The notes below the pieces were generated by a model, which ran no database searches, was not told the origin of the DNA, and was given only the letters and a program-made list of their open reading frames with translations. Shown here piece by piece: positions 11,368 through 22,380 of a stretch of 64,000 nt of DNA. The stretch is from the NCBI GenBank assembly GCA_016648135.1, contig JADDOH010023713.1, positions 1-64,000 on the forward strand. The letters run 5' to 3'. Every line of letters begins with the position of its first letter. Within the stretch, counting starts at the first letter, position 1. This stretch comes from Agrypnia vestita (lineage: Eukaryota; Arthropoda; Insecta; Trichoptera; Phryganeidae). A program made the position numbers and the translations under genes.

Positions 11368-12231
11368 TTAAATAGATGCGATGCCAAGTAAATTCACAAA
11401 TTTGGAATGTTTCAAGTAACATAGGCCTTTTGTTAAAATGTCCGCAGGCATTTCCTCACTAGGTATATATTTAATTTTAACAAATTTGTACTTTACAACA
11501 TCTCGAATATAATGACAACGCACATCTATATGTTTTGACCTATTATGACTCTGACTACTTAAAGCTAACTTTATTGCACTTTGGTTATCGCAATACAAGT
11601 CAATTACATAAAGTGTATCAGTAATTTCATGCATTAAATTTCTCAAGTAAACAGCTTCTCTAGAAGCTTCGGACAAAGCAGTGTATTCTGCCTCTGTACT
11701 AGACAACGAGACTGTTTTCTGTTTTCTACTTTGCCAAGATATAGCTGATCCTGACAGCATAAAACAAAAACCAGTATAGGATTTCCTGTCCAAGGCGTCA
11801 CTTGCCCAATCACTGTCCACAAATCCTTGTAGATTACTATTATTATTACTATATCTTAAACAATAATTTTTAGTACATTGTAAATATCTCAACACACGTT
11901 TTGCATAATTCCAATGTGTATGACTATAACAATTATTGAACTGGCTAAGATAACTTACAGAGTAAGCAATGTCTGGCCTCGTTAACACAGCTAGGTACAT
12001 TAAACTTCCAATTAATTTTTGGTAAGGTACATTAGGTAAACATTTATCAGTTGATTTGTCTAAATTTAATTTAGGCTCAATTGGAGTACATTGTGTTTTA
12101 CAATCAGACATGTGAAATTTAGAAATTAACTGTTCAATATATTGTTGTTGATCTACAGTAATAACATTTTTATTTTTATCTAAATTAATTCTCATGCCTA
12201 GATATTGTCTTACAGGCCCTAGGTCCTTCAA
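11368..12231 (-). CDS. Copia pol, C-terminal half: end of reverse transcriptase and RNase H
   Basis: An open frame of 287 codons. It starts inside the reverse transcriptase just after the catalytic motif (MKDLGPVRQYLGMRI is the classic copia motif after YVDD). It continues through PIEPKLNLDK...YQKLIGSLMYLAVLTRPDIAY and WNYAKRVLRYLQ. The RNase H follows: GFVDSDWASD, SRKQKTVSLSSTEAEY, LYCDNQSAI and NRSKHIDVRCHYIRD carry the conserved Asp/Glu residues. It is not an independent gene. It is the 3' part of the single gag-pol frame, separated from the rest by a rearrangement near 12285 that introduces stops. The ATG is simply the first Met in the open stretch. Confidence 0.93.
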   Translation of the reverse strand: MKDLGPVRQYLGMRINLDKNKNVITVDQQQYIEQLISKFHMSDCKTQCTPIEPKLNLDKSTDKCLPNVPYQKLIGSLMYLAVLTRPDIAYSVSYLSQFNNCYSHTHWNYAKRVLRYLQCTKNYCLRYSNNNSNLQGFVDSDWASDALDRKSYTGFCFMLSGSAISWQSRKQKTVSLSSTEAEYTALSEASREAVYLRNLMHEITDTLYVIDLYCDNQSAIKLALSSQSHNRSKHIDVRCHYIRDVVKYKFVKIKYIPSEEMPADILTKGLCYLKHSKFVNLLGIASI

Positions 12232-12463
12232 CTTAAATTCTGAATCTAATACATTTTTTAAATCATTAGTTTCAGTCTCACTGTCACACTAGAAAATCAT
12301 CGACATATAATGCTACTATTATTTTAATTTCACCCTTAATTTTTGTAAACAAACATGGTTCATATTGACTATTTTTAAAATCTAATTTACTTAAAACCTC
12401 CTTTACTCTTTCATACCATGCTAGGGAAGATTGCTTTAACCCATAAATGGCCTTTTTTAATTT
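12232..12463 (-). pseudogene. Copia pol, disrupted reverse-transcriptase core
   Basis: It joins the two open frames. It begins after a nonsense codon where copy 2 has Leu (KVLKLKKAIYGLKQSS in copy 2), passes through the YVDD catalytic motif at about 12290-12310, then hits a small replacement/deletion compared with copy 2 at its 63.98 kb end. These lesions inactivate copy 1. Confidence 0.85.
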
Positions 12464-15286
12464 TTACACCTTTCCCCCACTTTTGTTTACAAAACCTTCA
12501 GGTAATGACATATATATCTTTTCTTTTAGATATCCATTCAGAAAAGCAGTACTTACATCTAGATGAGTAATACTCATTCTTATTTTTACAGAAAGGGCAA
12601 ACAATAATCTTAGGGTAGAATGTCGCACTACTGGTGAAAAAGTATCTGTATAGTCAATACCGGGTTTCTGCGAGAAACCTTTTGCCACAAGCCGAGCTCG
12701 AAACCGCACTTTATTATCAATATCAAATTTTTTATTAAGCACCCACCTGCACTTCACTATTGTCACATCACCTGGATTATCAACAAGCTCCCACGCCTCA
12801 CTCTCCTCAAATGACTGCAGCTCCTCAGCCATGGCCTGCTTCCACTGGTCCCTCTCTGGCCCCTCAAGAGCCTCTGAGAATAAAATCTCTTCTGATGCTG
12901 GAACAGTACTGAAAATGCACATGTTACTAAAACCATACCTCTCAGGTTTCTTTCTCTGACGCTTGTTGCATACATCTGTCACTTGTTCGGGTGTGGTTGT
13001 TGACTGGACTACATATTCTGAGGCATCTTGTGGATGTTCAATTAATGTTTGATTGCCATCAACATATATTGAAGAATTTGAAGAGCAGTCAAAAGAATCC
13101 TCAGTTTCTGGAATGTTCTCAAACAATTCCCCCACTGAACTACTACTTTCTTCTACCAGACTGTCTGCTGTTGTCTCTTCATTAGAAATCCAGATGGCGG
13201 AATCTTCGGTTTCCTTGACATCTGACTCATCTTCCATCACTATGACATCTCTGCTCATAATAATTGAGTTCTTGGTAGTATTATACAAACGATAACCTTT
13301 CACATCCTCACCATATCCAACCAAAATGTGTTGTGTGGCTTTCTTGTCCCATTTTAAGCGCTTTTGTTTAGGAACATGCACCATGACTTTGCTGCCAAAC
13401 AAACGTAGGTGACTCAAGTTTGGTTTCGATCCATACCACAATTCATATGGAGTTTTATCCAATCCTGATGCAATAGATCTATTTTTTAAATATACAGCTG
13501 TGTTAGCTGCTTCTGCCCAAAATTTTTTTTCTAACTTTGCATCATATAATAGGCATTTAGCTTTCTCAACCACTGTACGGTTAGCTCTTTCACAAAGTCC
13601 ATTTTGCTCTGGCGTATAATAATTTGATTTTTGATGTATTATACCAGCGTGTTTCAGGTAACTCTTAAAATCCTTATTGCAAAATTCAAGACCATTATCT
13701 GTTCTCAATATCTTAATTTTCTTACTAAGTTGATTTTCAACTACTGATTTGAACTCTTTAAATCTGTTGAAAGCTTCACTCTTCTGCTTCAGAAAATATA
13801 TGAATGTCATTCGACTATAATCATCTATAAATAGCAGGAAATATCGAGCACCATTCAATGAACTTGTTTCCATCGGGCCACAAATGTCACTGTGAATTCT
13901 GTGTAGCGTTTCTGTACTTCGCTCACCCACATGAGAAAAAGGTAATCTCATTTGTTTTCCCTCACAGCAAGTGATACATTGGGACTTTGTTATGTCAAAA
14001 AAGGTATCATAAGATAAACCATCTACAATACCGTTTCTCATTCTCTGCATATCTTGACTGTTAATGTGTGCTAGTCTTCTGTGCCATAACTTTCCACTGA
14101 CAGTAGTCAACAAACAACTCAATTTATATACACCATCTGTCAAAACCGCAATTGCAACCAAATCATTGTTCTTGTTTCTAATATAACACTGATTCTCTTC
14201 AAATATGACGTTATTTCCATTTTTGATAAGTTCACTTACGGATAATAGGTTAGTTGTCAAACTAGGCACACATAGCACATTTTTAACTGTTATTTGATAA
14301 TTTAATTCCGATACAATGTCTACATCTCCGGAACAAATAACTGACACTTTTGATTCATCGGCGACAATAATTTCTGGTAAACACGATGTTGTATTCATGT
14401 TCTTTACCCAAGCTTTATTTGCCGTCATATGCGCACTTGCACCAGAGTCCACGTACCATTCATTCTTGTTATACTTTCCATTCAGGAAAACAACATTAAA
14501 AACACATTTATTTGTATTTTCCTTTAACATTGGGCACTGATTTTGATAATGTCCATGCTCCTTACACCTGTAGCATGTAATTGTTTTCGTCGGTGAATTA
14601 GCTGTCACTGTCATTTTGTTTGACGTTGACGGACCGCCACTATATCTCTTTGGTTTATTTTTACTAGAGGAATATTTATTTTTCGCTGCAAATGCTATGC
14701 CACTACTACTTTCAAAATCACTGGTTACCTCCATGTCAAGTAATTTCGACTTAATGACATCGGCAGTTATTGAAATTCCCGAGTGTTCTATTGCCATTAT
14801 CATTGGAGAATAGCGATCGGACAAACCTGCTAATAATAATGATCCCACCCATTCATCTGTTATTGTAAATCCCGTGCCGTTTAACCGTTGAGCTGTTTCA
14901 ATCATTTGTGTGACATAATTAGCCATTGAGTCACAATTTTCTAGCCTTATGGATATCAAATGTCGAAGCAAGGTAATTTTTCTTGAGAAACCAGAGTCAT
15001 CAAACATGGTTTTTAATTTATTCCATAATTCTGCCGAACTCTTCGTGTTCTTAATATGAACGTACAAAACTGGATCGATCATAAGTATTAATTTTGCCTT
15101 AGTTTTTGCATCATCTACTGGTTTTAAATCGAAATCTGCCGTTGGTCTGATGTATTTATCCATACCCTCCAGCACCAATAAATTTTCAGCTGCAAAACAC
15201 CACTCATCATAGTTCTCCCTGCCTTTTAGCTTTGGCACACTTGCAATGTAATTTGTCATCATGTTTCCGCGAAACCACGCACACAA
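12464..15286 (-). CDS. Copia gag-pol polyprotein (gag, protease, integrase, start of RT)
   Basis: 940 codons. Gag (UBN2-type) covers about residues 10-200, with a CCHC zinc knuckle CYRCKEHGHYQNQC near 237-250. The protease active site WYVDSGASAHMT is near 280. The integrase follows with its HHCC zinc domain (WHRRLAHIN...CITCCEGK) and the core HSDICGPM, RTDNGLEF and TPEQNGLCER carrying the D,D,E residues. An acidic linker precedes the start of the reverse transcriptase (WELVDNPGDVTIVKCRWV, FRARLVAKGF, LDVSTAFLNG). The integrase-before-RT order marks the Ty1/copia superfamily (Pseudoviridae-like). Translation ends early at SGGKV through a nonsense change. The start MCAWFRGNMMTN follows the primer site by about 40 bases, and the second Met pair could also serve. 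Confidence 0.97.
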   Translation of the reverse strand: MCAWFRGNMMTNYIASVPKLKGRENYDEWCFAAENLLVLEGMDKYIRPTADFDLKPVDDAKTKAKLILMIDPVLYVHIKNTKSSAELWNKLKTMFDDSGFSRKITLLRHLISIRLENCDSMANYVTQMIETAQRLNGTGFTITDEWVGSLLLAGLSDRYSPMIMAIEHSGISITADVIKSKLLDMEVTSDFESSSGIAFAAKNKYSSSKNKPKRYSGGPSTSNKMTVTANSPTKTITCYRCKEHGHYQNQCPMLKENTNKCVFNVVFLNGKYNKNEWYVDSGASAHMTANKAWVKNMNTTSCLPEIIVADESKVSVICSGDVDIVSELNYQITVKNVLCVPSLTTNLLSVSELIKNGNNVIFEENQCYIRNKNNDLVAIAVLTDGVYKLSCLLTTVSGKLWHRRLAHINSQDMQRMRNGIVDGLSYDTFFDITKSQCITCCEGKQMRLPFSHVGERSTETLHRIHSDICGPMETSSLNGARYFLLFIDDYSRMTFIYFLKQKSEAFNRFKEFKSVVENQLSKKIKILRTDNGLEFCNKDFKSYLKHAGIIHQKSNYYTPEQNGLCERANRTVVEKAKCLLYDAKLEKKFWAEAANTAVYLKNRSIASGLDKTPYELWYGSKPNLSHLRLFGSKVMVHVPKQKRLKWDKKATQHILVGYGEDVKGYRLYNTTKNSIIMSRDVIVMEDESDVKETEDSAIWISNEETTADSLVEESSSSVGELFENIPETEDSFDCSSNSSIYVDGNQTLIEHPQDASEYVVQSTTTPEQVTDVCNKRQRKKPERYGFSNMCIFSTVPASEEILFSEALEGPERDQWKQAMAEELQSFEESEAWELVDNPGDVTIVKCRWVLNKKFDIDNKVRFRARLVAKGFSQKPGIDYTDTFSPVVRHSTLRLLFALSVKIRMSITHLDVSTAFLNGYLKEKIYMSLPEGFVNKSGGKV

Positions 15287-15328
15287 TTTATCTTTTTTAC
15301 ACTAAAAAAAACTGATAAATCGAACGAA

Positions 15329-15341
15329 AAGGCCCATAACC
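15329..15341 (-). promoter_or_regulatory. Copia primer-binding site (initiator-Met tRNA half)
   Basis: Directly after the 5' LTR the element strand reads GGTTATGGGCC. This is complementary to the anticodon arm of initiator methionine tRNA rather than its 3' CCA end. Drosophila copia is known to prime from such an internally cut tRNA half, so the same mechanism is inferred here. Copy 2 has one more C (GGTTATGGGCCC at 60910). Confidence 0.88.
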
Positions 15342-15462
15342 TATTGAAACACGTGGGTAGTTCGCAACAGACTGACCTTTATTTCATTTAAAGGTGTTAC
15401 ACATACATTCACTAGTAGGTAGTTATAACAAATTAAATAATTTTGATATTAACATCTTGACA
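15342..15462 (-). repeat. Copia 5' LTR (121 bp)
   Basis: The same 121-bp sequence as 11216-11336 with two differences. One is at the 3' terminal dinucleotide (CA changed to TA). The AAAAC target duplication lies outside it at 15463-15467. Confidence 0.96.
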
Positions 15463-15687
15463 AAAACTACATGTAGAAACCCTAGAAATCCATTTCCGCC
15501 TACCTTCCTTTCCCTCTGGAAATAAATTTACATACTTCCCTTATGCATTAATGTACTCCTATATCTCATTTATTCAAACAATTTCTTTCTTCAATCTTTT
15601 CATTACTCCTGCTAGATATATTATGTTTTCTCTATCTTTTATTACAATGAATTCTAAATTCATCAAGCGAATTATTTTAATTGGCTT

Positions 15688-15811
15688 AGGGCTTGTTGTT
15701 TGATCAGAAGTAATAGTTTTTACGAAAACGGGTATTTTGATTGGAAGAGAATGCAAAAACTATGCTTTTTTCTTAACTATTACTCTTTCTTCTGATCAAA
15801 CAACAGGCCCT
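15688..15811. mobile_element. 124-bp MITE with long terminal inverted repeats
   Basis: AGGGCTTGTTGTTTGATCAG at the left is mirrored at the right by the complement of AGGGCCTGTTGTTTGATCAG. The inverted repeat continues for over 20 bp with about one mismatch, then more loosely inward. The whole unit folds into a hairpin and has no coding capacity. The family is not determined because no clear target duplication was found. Confidence 0.75.
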
Positions 15812-15814
15812 TGA

Positions 15815-16798
15815 TATTTTTATTTATCACATATGTGGCGTCTCATATATAAAAGCAAAGGTAGCAACGTCCAAAAAATTTAAAAAAATGTTTTGAAAGC
15901 ATTCACCGAAATCGACTCATTAAAAATGTACTATATTTTAGATTTTATGTATCTGTCCCTTCCAAAATCATGTTTTCTGTAAATTTATTTCGTATAAAAT
16001 ATCGAATTCAGTATATTATAAATTAATAATCCTCAATGATTACATTTAATTTTTTTTCGATATTGCTGCCTTCGCTTTTATACCCCAGTATGTTATATGT
16101 TATATTTATTTTAACGAATAAGCTGTTAAAATTCTAAATAATATAAAATAAAATATACCCAATTGAGGCCTTTAAAAAAATAACAAAAAACTTTTCAAAA
16201 TGATTTAAATGAAAAGATATTCCGATATATAAAGGAAAGTAAATATAAAAGAAATATAAATATTAATACTATAAATAAGTTAACAATATTTCAAAATTAA
16301 AAAGACCCAAGTTATTATTTAATAAATAACCATGAAAGGATAAGTCTCCGAACAAATTAATAGATTAGATTTTGACAATTAAGATGTTTCCAACAAAAAT
16401 CCATAAATCGCATTTTTATAGCTTTCGAGAATTGAAAAATTTAGCAAAAATTGTTTATGTACTGAAAAATATTATTTTTAAAAATGATATATTAAAAAAC
16501 ATTAGTTAAGTTTTCAATCTTTAAAAATATTATTCGTAGGGAATAACAGAAAACTAAAAATGTATGTACAATTATTTTTTGAAAAAGTATAATCGTAATT
16601 CGAAAAAAATTCAATTAAATTTACGTAAAAATATTAAAAAATTGAGCGCGGCATCCGCGCACGATGGGAGATCTCCTGGTACTGAGGAAAATTAAATAAG
16701 TCGTATTAATAAATACATTCCAGTGGGAAACGATGCGTTTCGGGAAAACAAAAGAAAAGCTAGAATATATTTATCAAATTTATAGTCTAGTTTAGCTT
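15815..16798. other. AT-rich spacer, no gene seen
   Basis: Very AT-rich sequence with homopolymer runs. No open frame with recognisable content, no RNA gene and no clear element ends. Confidence 0.4.
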
Positions 16799-16950
16799 AT
16801 AACTTTTCTAAAAATAAAGATAAAAAAAATCAAAAAACAGGGTCATCTGTGAAAAGCTGGGCTCTACAAAATTTATTTTTTAGATTTGAAATTGGCCTTA
16901 CTGCTGCGAAGCTACGGCTGAAATGGTAAAATCCGGATGTAAGCTTCCGT
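16799..16950 (+). repeat. Copy of the 8.6-10 kb repeat module
   Basis: It shares TAACTTTTCTAAAAATAAAG, the CTGCGAAGCTACGGCTGAAA segment and the CCGGATGTAAGC end with the direct repeats near 9.2-10 kb. It is diverged and non-coding. Confidence 0.65.
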
Positions 16951-17477
16951 CATGCAAAAACGTTTCATTTTGGGACGATATTTTTTGCTAGACTCGTTAG
17001 CTGCACTCTTCTTCTATCGAATGAGATATCGTCGGTGAATGTAGGTCTCTCCGTCTCCGAGCAGCATACAAACATATAAAAAACGCCGAAAAAACGCACT
17101 AAGAAGATTGCCGCTGCTTGGACACGTGTTTGGAAGTAATTATTTTCAATAGAAAAGATGCGCACCGTCATGCGCCATGCGGTGATGCCACTTGCGTGTC
17201 TGTGCGATTTTTTTTGACCGAGTTATTAAAGAAACGGAAATTTCGATTTTGGTTGCGTACCGAGAAAAGTGGAGGGGGTGAAAAAATTTAAGAATATGCG
17301 CAAAAGATGGCACCTTCAACTGTTATTTGAACCTGGTACTCGATTTTTTAATTTCGTTAAAACTACGCCTACAGTTGCAGAAACGGCGCCCTCGCGAAAA
17401 CGGACTGAAAACGGGGGTTTATTTTTGTATTTCGGCGAGAAAGAAAGCTACGCAAAATTGATTTAGGTATGAAAAAA

Positions 17478-18090
17478 AGATGACCGGATTCAGCACAAAA
17501 CGTAATACTTTTTTTTTAATCCGATCACAGGACACCGAGATGTGCAGTAAAAACGAAATTTCACGCCATCGAGCATAGAAACTAAAAAAGAAAAAGAAAA
17601 AATAATTTTTTAAAAAACAACACGTGGTAAAGAGTTGGCCTTTGTATTCTTTTTAAAAATTGTGATTATCGTGTATACTTGCGGAGAAAACGGTAAAAAC
17701 GTGCGAAAAAAAAGCCAAAAAAACCCCAAAAAACGGCTTTGTCAAAAAAGGCCGAAAAAGTGTAAAAGTGTATAAAAAAGTGTATAAGGATAAGAAGGAA
17801 AAAATGATGAATTAGAAATCACGCGTTATTGGCGTGTCCATCATAATCAAGTTTCAAATTCCAAAATTTCGAAAAACTCGCAAAGTTATAAGGCAAAAAC
17901 GACTTTTCACTCTAACGGGCATAGAAACGACATTAGAAGAAGAAGAAAATTTTTTTTATAAAATCTCACGTGTCAAAGAGTTTTCTTTGTATTTAAAAAA
18001 AAAAATTGTGAATGTCGCGTAAACTCGCGGAGAAAACGGTAAATATGTGCGAAAAAAAAGTCAAAAAACGCAAAAAAACGGCAAATGTCA
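17478..18090 (+). repeat. Dispersed repeat module B (two successive copies)
   Basis: The first copy runs from AAGATGACCGGATTCAGCAC to CGGCTTTG (17478-17745). The second, partial copy is at about 17830-18085. Both contain an ACTTGCGGAGAAAACGGTAAA-like segment followed by GTGCGAAAAAAAAG. They match 10950-11205 and 20640-20910. No protein or RNA gene is evident. Confidence 0.65.
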
Positions 18091-18147
18091 ATAATTCGAT
18101 GTGACAAACATATTTACCTTAATACCTTACAACTTTAATATATATTA

Positions 18148-18550
18148 CTAGGTGCCCGTTGCACGACTACGTGTGCAATTTAGCCTGGCGGCAGACTATG
18201 CCAGATTATAATATTCGATAGAAGAAGATAAAGGCTGTCTGTGGTATTTTTTAAAATTAAAATCGGTTTATAAATAACCTAGTTGTGAAAGATCTTGTGT
18301 GGGGGTGGGAACTTCGAATTTAAAAAACCGAAGGATGGGAGAAGAAATCGCTGCGCGCCCGAAGCCGCGCAAAGGCCGCGCAAAGGTGAGTGAGACAGAC
18401 AGCTCCCGCTTTGCGGTCGCAGACGCCCGCTGGGCGGGCGACGGGTGACGGCAGTGAAAAGGCGCGGACGGGCTGCGCCCGTCTATGATTTTTTAAATTC
18501 TCGAAATCGGGCTTCGCTTCGCGAAGATATCCATGAAAAAACCCAATAAC
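18148..18550 (-). mobile_element. Helitron-like element, 3' end at 18148 (copy 2)
   Basis: Same terminus as at 8132: on the minus strand GTGCAACGGGCACCTAG followed by T. The next ~35 bases, GACTACGTGTGCAATTTAGC and onward, match copy 1. The body has a GC-rich stretch at 18340-18480 with GCCGCGCAAAGG repeats. It is non-autonomous and the 5' end is unclear. Confidence 0.55.
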
Positions 18551-18655
18551 CAAAACCTAACTTAATCTAAACTAACCTAACCTTACCTAATCTAACCTAA
18601 CCTAACCTTACCTAACCTAACCTAACCTTTCCCAACCTAACCTAAACTTACCTAA
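18547..18655 (-). repeat. Degenerate insect telomere-type (TTAGG/CCTAA)n tract
   Basis: The plus strand carries repeated CCTAACCTAACC with scattered substitutions (CTTACC, TCTAACC). TTAGG is the usual insect telomere repeat. The tract is short, imperfect and interior, so it is an interstitial block or an element-derived tail, not a chromosome end. A shorter tract, GGTTAGGTTAGGTTAGG, is at 45865-45910. Confidence 0.75.
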
Positions 18656-18989
18656 GAAACTGGAAGCAAATTAACCTAAGAAAAAATATATTTCCAATTT
18701 TAGAGTACTAATGAGACAAAAAAATTGATTTTGGTTTTTTGATTTTGACTTTTTGATTTTGTTAATATGTATTTGGAAAAAAAAAAAGGTTTTGGTTTAA
18801 AAAAATTTTTTGGTTTTTGGTTTTTGAAAAAAAAATATTTTGGACAAAACACTTTGACAATTTTTCAAAAATTTCAACTCTGTATATAATTTTCCAAACG
18901 GTTAAAACGTAACGTGATGCTTAAATTATTCAAAATCCCCAAAATGTGACGTTAATAACTAAATAACATTCTGTAGAATATTTCTTAAA

Positions 18990-19500
18990 TAATCATAAAA
19001 TATAATCCCCCCTGCGAGGCGTATTTCGATAAAACGCGCATTTATGCAATTTTACATTATTACCATAAAAAAAAACACCTTGATTAAAAAAAATTTTCCC
19101 AAAAAAAAATGTCATCAATGTTGAAAATCTAAAATCCAAAAAAAAAAATTAGAGTGATCACAGATAAACATCCTTGCATAAAAAACACCCTGTATAGTAT
19201 TTCCCATCCAAGCACATTCTTAAAATCGTTACGTCACATCTATGCAAAAGCTCATTTCGAAAAAAGGCGCATTTTCTCAATTTTACATTATTACCATCAT
19301 AAAAAACACCCTGTATAAAAAACATTTTCTAAAAAAAAAATTCGAGTGATCACAAATAAACATTTTTGCATAAAAAACACCCTGTATAATATTTCCCACT
19401 CGATCGAAATCGTGACGTCACATCTATGTAAAAATAATTTTAAAAAAAACGCGCATTTTCCCTATTCTAAAAATATTATCATCAATAAAAACACCCCTTA
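18990..19500. repeat. ~190-bp satellite, two to three units
   Basis: GAGTGATCACARATAAACAT recurs at about 19152 and 19344. Each unit carries AAAAAACACCCTGTATA, a TGACGTCACATCTATG or TTACGTCACATCTATG segment and an AACGCGCATTTT- or GGCGCATTTT-type stretch. The period is about 190 bp with moderate divergence. It is a short tandem array in AT-rich DNA. Confidence 0.75.
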
Positions 19501-20639
19501 TAATATTATGCGGTATATTTAATAATGAAAATTAATAAATCTCAAAATCGTGTTTTTGTATGAAAAACGCGCTCTTGTTGAATTAATTAATTATATCTCA
19601 TACAAATCATCGAAAATACATGTCATCACTCCCGTGTGAAAAATGGTTTATTACCTACCTACTATTATCATTTTAAATACCTTTAATATTCGAAAAACTC
19701 ACTAAGGCTGGTTATATGTTACATTTAATGCCCTTATATTAAATATACGAAAAAAAAACTAATGTCAATTTTGCGAATTCTATCAAAAAACAGCATTTTT
19801 TAAATAGCTTTACTGGCCGTTAATTTTTTCTAAAACATTTTAATTTTCTCTTGAAAACTATGAAAAATATATATAGCATTCTTATTCTAATATTTATATC
19901 TTTCCAAACGGTAGAAATGACCGTATAATATATTTTGAAAATCAAAAACACGTATTTTTTTGAAATGTCACATTTTTTTGTTAAGCAAAAGTCAAAGCTA
20001 TTCCGCCGACGTTTTAATTTAATTTGAAATAAGAACATTTTTCCATACAAAATAATATGAGAGTTGGCGTAGTTGGCGCCGGGGTATATTGTTCCACATT
20101 ATTTTATATTTATTTTAAAAATTGTATTTTTGGCGAATTATAATTACAAAAAAACTAAGTAAAACGATGTCGATCGATATGATTTTTTTAGTACAGGTAC
20201 AGTATAGTCTAACTCATCATTATAATTCAAAATATCGTATTTTTATCCAGAATTCGTCGAGTTATTCGTTAAAAAAAGAAATCACTAAAAAAATCGTAAA
20301 AAATTCAAAAATTTAAAAAAATTAAATATTATTGTTGTATCGTATACAACATACTAATATGCATCATCAGTATCATTTCCAACCAATTATCTCAAACACT
20401 CACCGAGAAATTCTTCATAATATTTTTAAAATTTCAAAGTTCAAAAAAAAGAAGAAGAAGAAGTACTAAAATATGACTCTAATTTTAGTTTTACGCCAGC
20501 GTCAGGGTCTTTCATAAACTGTTTTTAAAATTAAAATATTCCTCGTACTTTCAGAAAAAAACGTGAAGAAAGGAAACGCAAAGTTTGCAAAAAGTACGTA
20601 AAAACGAAATAAAATAAAAAAAAATAATTTAATAATTAG
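19501..20639. other. AT-rich spacer, no gene seen
   Basis: Open frames here are lysine/phenylalanine/isoleucine-rich products of base composition. There is no motif, no splice-flanked exon and no element terminus that I can support. Confidence 0.4.
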
Positions 20640-21050
20640 ATCACACGCGATTTATGATTATCTATCTTTTCACCGATTCGAATTTAAAAATTGTGAAAAC
20701 TGACTAAAATATGTAAGAAAAACCCATTTTCGCTCAAACGGGCGTAAAAAAGAAAGAAGAAGAAGAAGAAAAATAAAACCTAAATATTTGTATGCGGCAA
20801 TTAATTGGCTTTCATATTCTTTTTACAAAATATTTTTATCGTGTATACTTGCAGAGAAAACCGCAAAAAAGCGCGCAAAAACGGAGAAAAAACGAAAAAA
20901 AATCGAAATGTAACTTTTTGTTACAAACAATCAAACATATAAACATATTAACATATAAACATATATCGGCCAATGTGCACTATTTTTTAAATATATATGA
21001 TGATCTAAAATATTATCGATTCTAATATCTCTTTCGTAATCTTCCTTTAT
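20640..21050 (+). repeat. Dispersed repeat module B (copy at 20.7 kb)
   Basis: It contains ATCGTGTATACTTGCAGAGAAAACCGCAAA and a following lysine-codon-rich CGAAAAAAAATCG run, matching 11120-11205 and 17650-17745. The 21050-21650 stretch beyond it has no recognisable gene. Confidence 0.55.
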
Positions 21051-21654
21051 TCGCAGGGGTCAAAATATAAAAGTATCAATGTCCGAAATCTAAAGCCAGG
21101 TAAAAAATTATATCGTAATCACAGCGTGCACACATTCGTTCTTTCCGTAACAACGTTAAAACAAAACTGTCAAAACTTTAGAGTATCTACAATATATAGA
21201 GGGATAATAAAGCATTTTACCAAACCTTTATACGCGGTAAAATAGAGCTTACTCAGTTTAAACAATATGGCGACACATGAGAGAAAAAGAGACAAAAAAA
21301 CATCACCCGGTCTGATCCGTCTTTTATTGTTTTGTAGCCGTTTTCTTTGCCCTCTAATAAAGCCATAGAAAATAATCATATTTAGAGGGCAGAATCGATC
21401 TGTCATATTTGTTGTGTTATTTTGGATACTTATTCTGCGTATTCTACGCATATTATACAGGCAATCAATATCCTATAACATTTTGAATCATTTCGTTCAT
21501 TCCATATTTAATGTTGATGGACATCACTACTCTGGCGTTCGCGCAATAAAGTATAGCATTTGTCCTCCAATGTTTAGCTGTCATTAATTACGAAACTTCA
21601 TGTAAGTCTCAACGTCAAAAGTGCGATCATAGAGTGGCCATACTGTAATATGTC

Positions 21655-22372
21655 TCAAAAATGCAGTTTGAAGTTTTTTTTTAAGGTTTTTAGGTTGATA
21701 GGGCGGTTTTAATAGACCCGTCTCCGTCTATCAATAAGATGCCTTGTCAAGGAAGGTGGAGCGGGAATTTCAAACACTCTAGCACTATTATATACATTTA
21801 TTACAAAAGAAAAACAGTTAAACCTTACGTTCTAAAGCACTATTACTAGTTTTATAACTAATCCTAACCTAAACGCCAGCAGTCCGACCGTCACAGAAGT
21901 CCGTCCTGTCCTTTCACATTCTGTTCAAACAAAAAAAATCACAACACACTAAAACACGTGTCCACTATCAGAGGCCCTCGTGGCCGCCATCTGGATGCCG
22001 CGGGTGGCTCGCCGCGTGGTCCAGACCTGGCGCGTCCGGCGGCGGGATCCACGATCGGCTGGAGGCATCTGGCCGGAGTCTCGGTGACCCGCGGGAAGCG
22101 CACGTGGTCCAGGCCGCGGAAGTACGTCGGTCCCCTCCGGTCGCTGCTAGGGCCGAGCTGCAGAAAAGCGTCAGGCCTTCCTCGGGAGCCCGCCGAGGTG
22201 AAGCGGCCATCGCCTGGAACCGTCCAGAGCGCTGCAGGCCGCCTTCTCCTCAAGCGACGTTGACGGCGCCGCCCCGCGTTCTTGAACACACGTGGCGGAG
22301 GCTCAGGGCCCGCCGCCGAAGGGGCGGCCGCGGGCGAGGAGCCCGAGCTGTTGCGGCGGTGGCGGTCGGAAC
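21655..22372 (-). mobile_element. GC-rich element remnant, 3' part (family unknown)
   Basis: An abrupt GC-rich block (21955-22380) continues on the far side of the hAT insertion at 23982-24110. On the minus strand it holds an open frame (22379 down to 21939) rich in Arg/Pro/Ala, containing FPRVTETPARCLQ. It is followed by an AT-rich tail with an AATAAA signal near 21800. The layout, coding end followed by a possible 3' UTR or LTR, suggests the 3' end of a retroelement. No domain is recognisable, so neither class nor function is claimed. Confidence 0.4.
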
Positions 22373-22380
22373 GAGACAAG

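Larger units (their letters stand above)
11211..15467 (-). mobile_element. Complete Ty1/copia retrotransposon (copy 1), with LTRs and TSD
   Basis: The 121-bp LTRs at 11216-11336 and 15342-15462 start TGTCAAGATG and end TTTCAACA on the element strand (TTTCAATA in the 5' LTR). They differ at two positions, one of them the terminal dinucleotide. A perfect 5-bp duplication, AAAAC, flanks the element (11211-11215 and 15463-15467). On the element strand the order is 5' LTR, primer site, gag-pol, polypurine tract, 3' LTR. The gag-pol frame is broken by one nonsense change and a small rearrangement near the catalytic YVDD motif, so this copy cannot make a whole polyprotein. The high LTR identity and near-identity to the copy at 60.8 kb point to recent activity. 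Confidence 0.97.

Noticed and set aside
18547..18655. Chromosome-end telomere
   Set aside because: The CCTAA repeats are short, degenerate and have ordinary sequence on both sides. Interstitial TTAGG-like tracts are common in insects.
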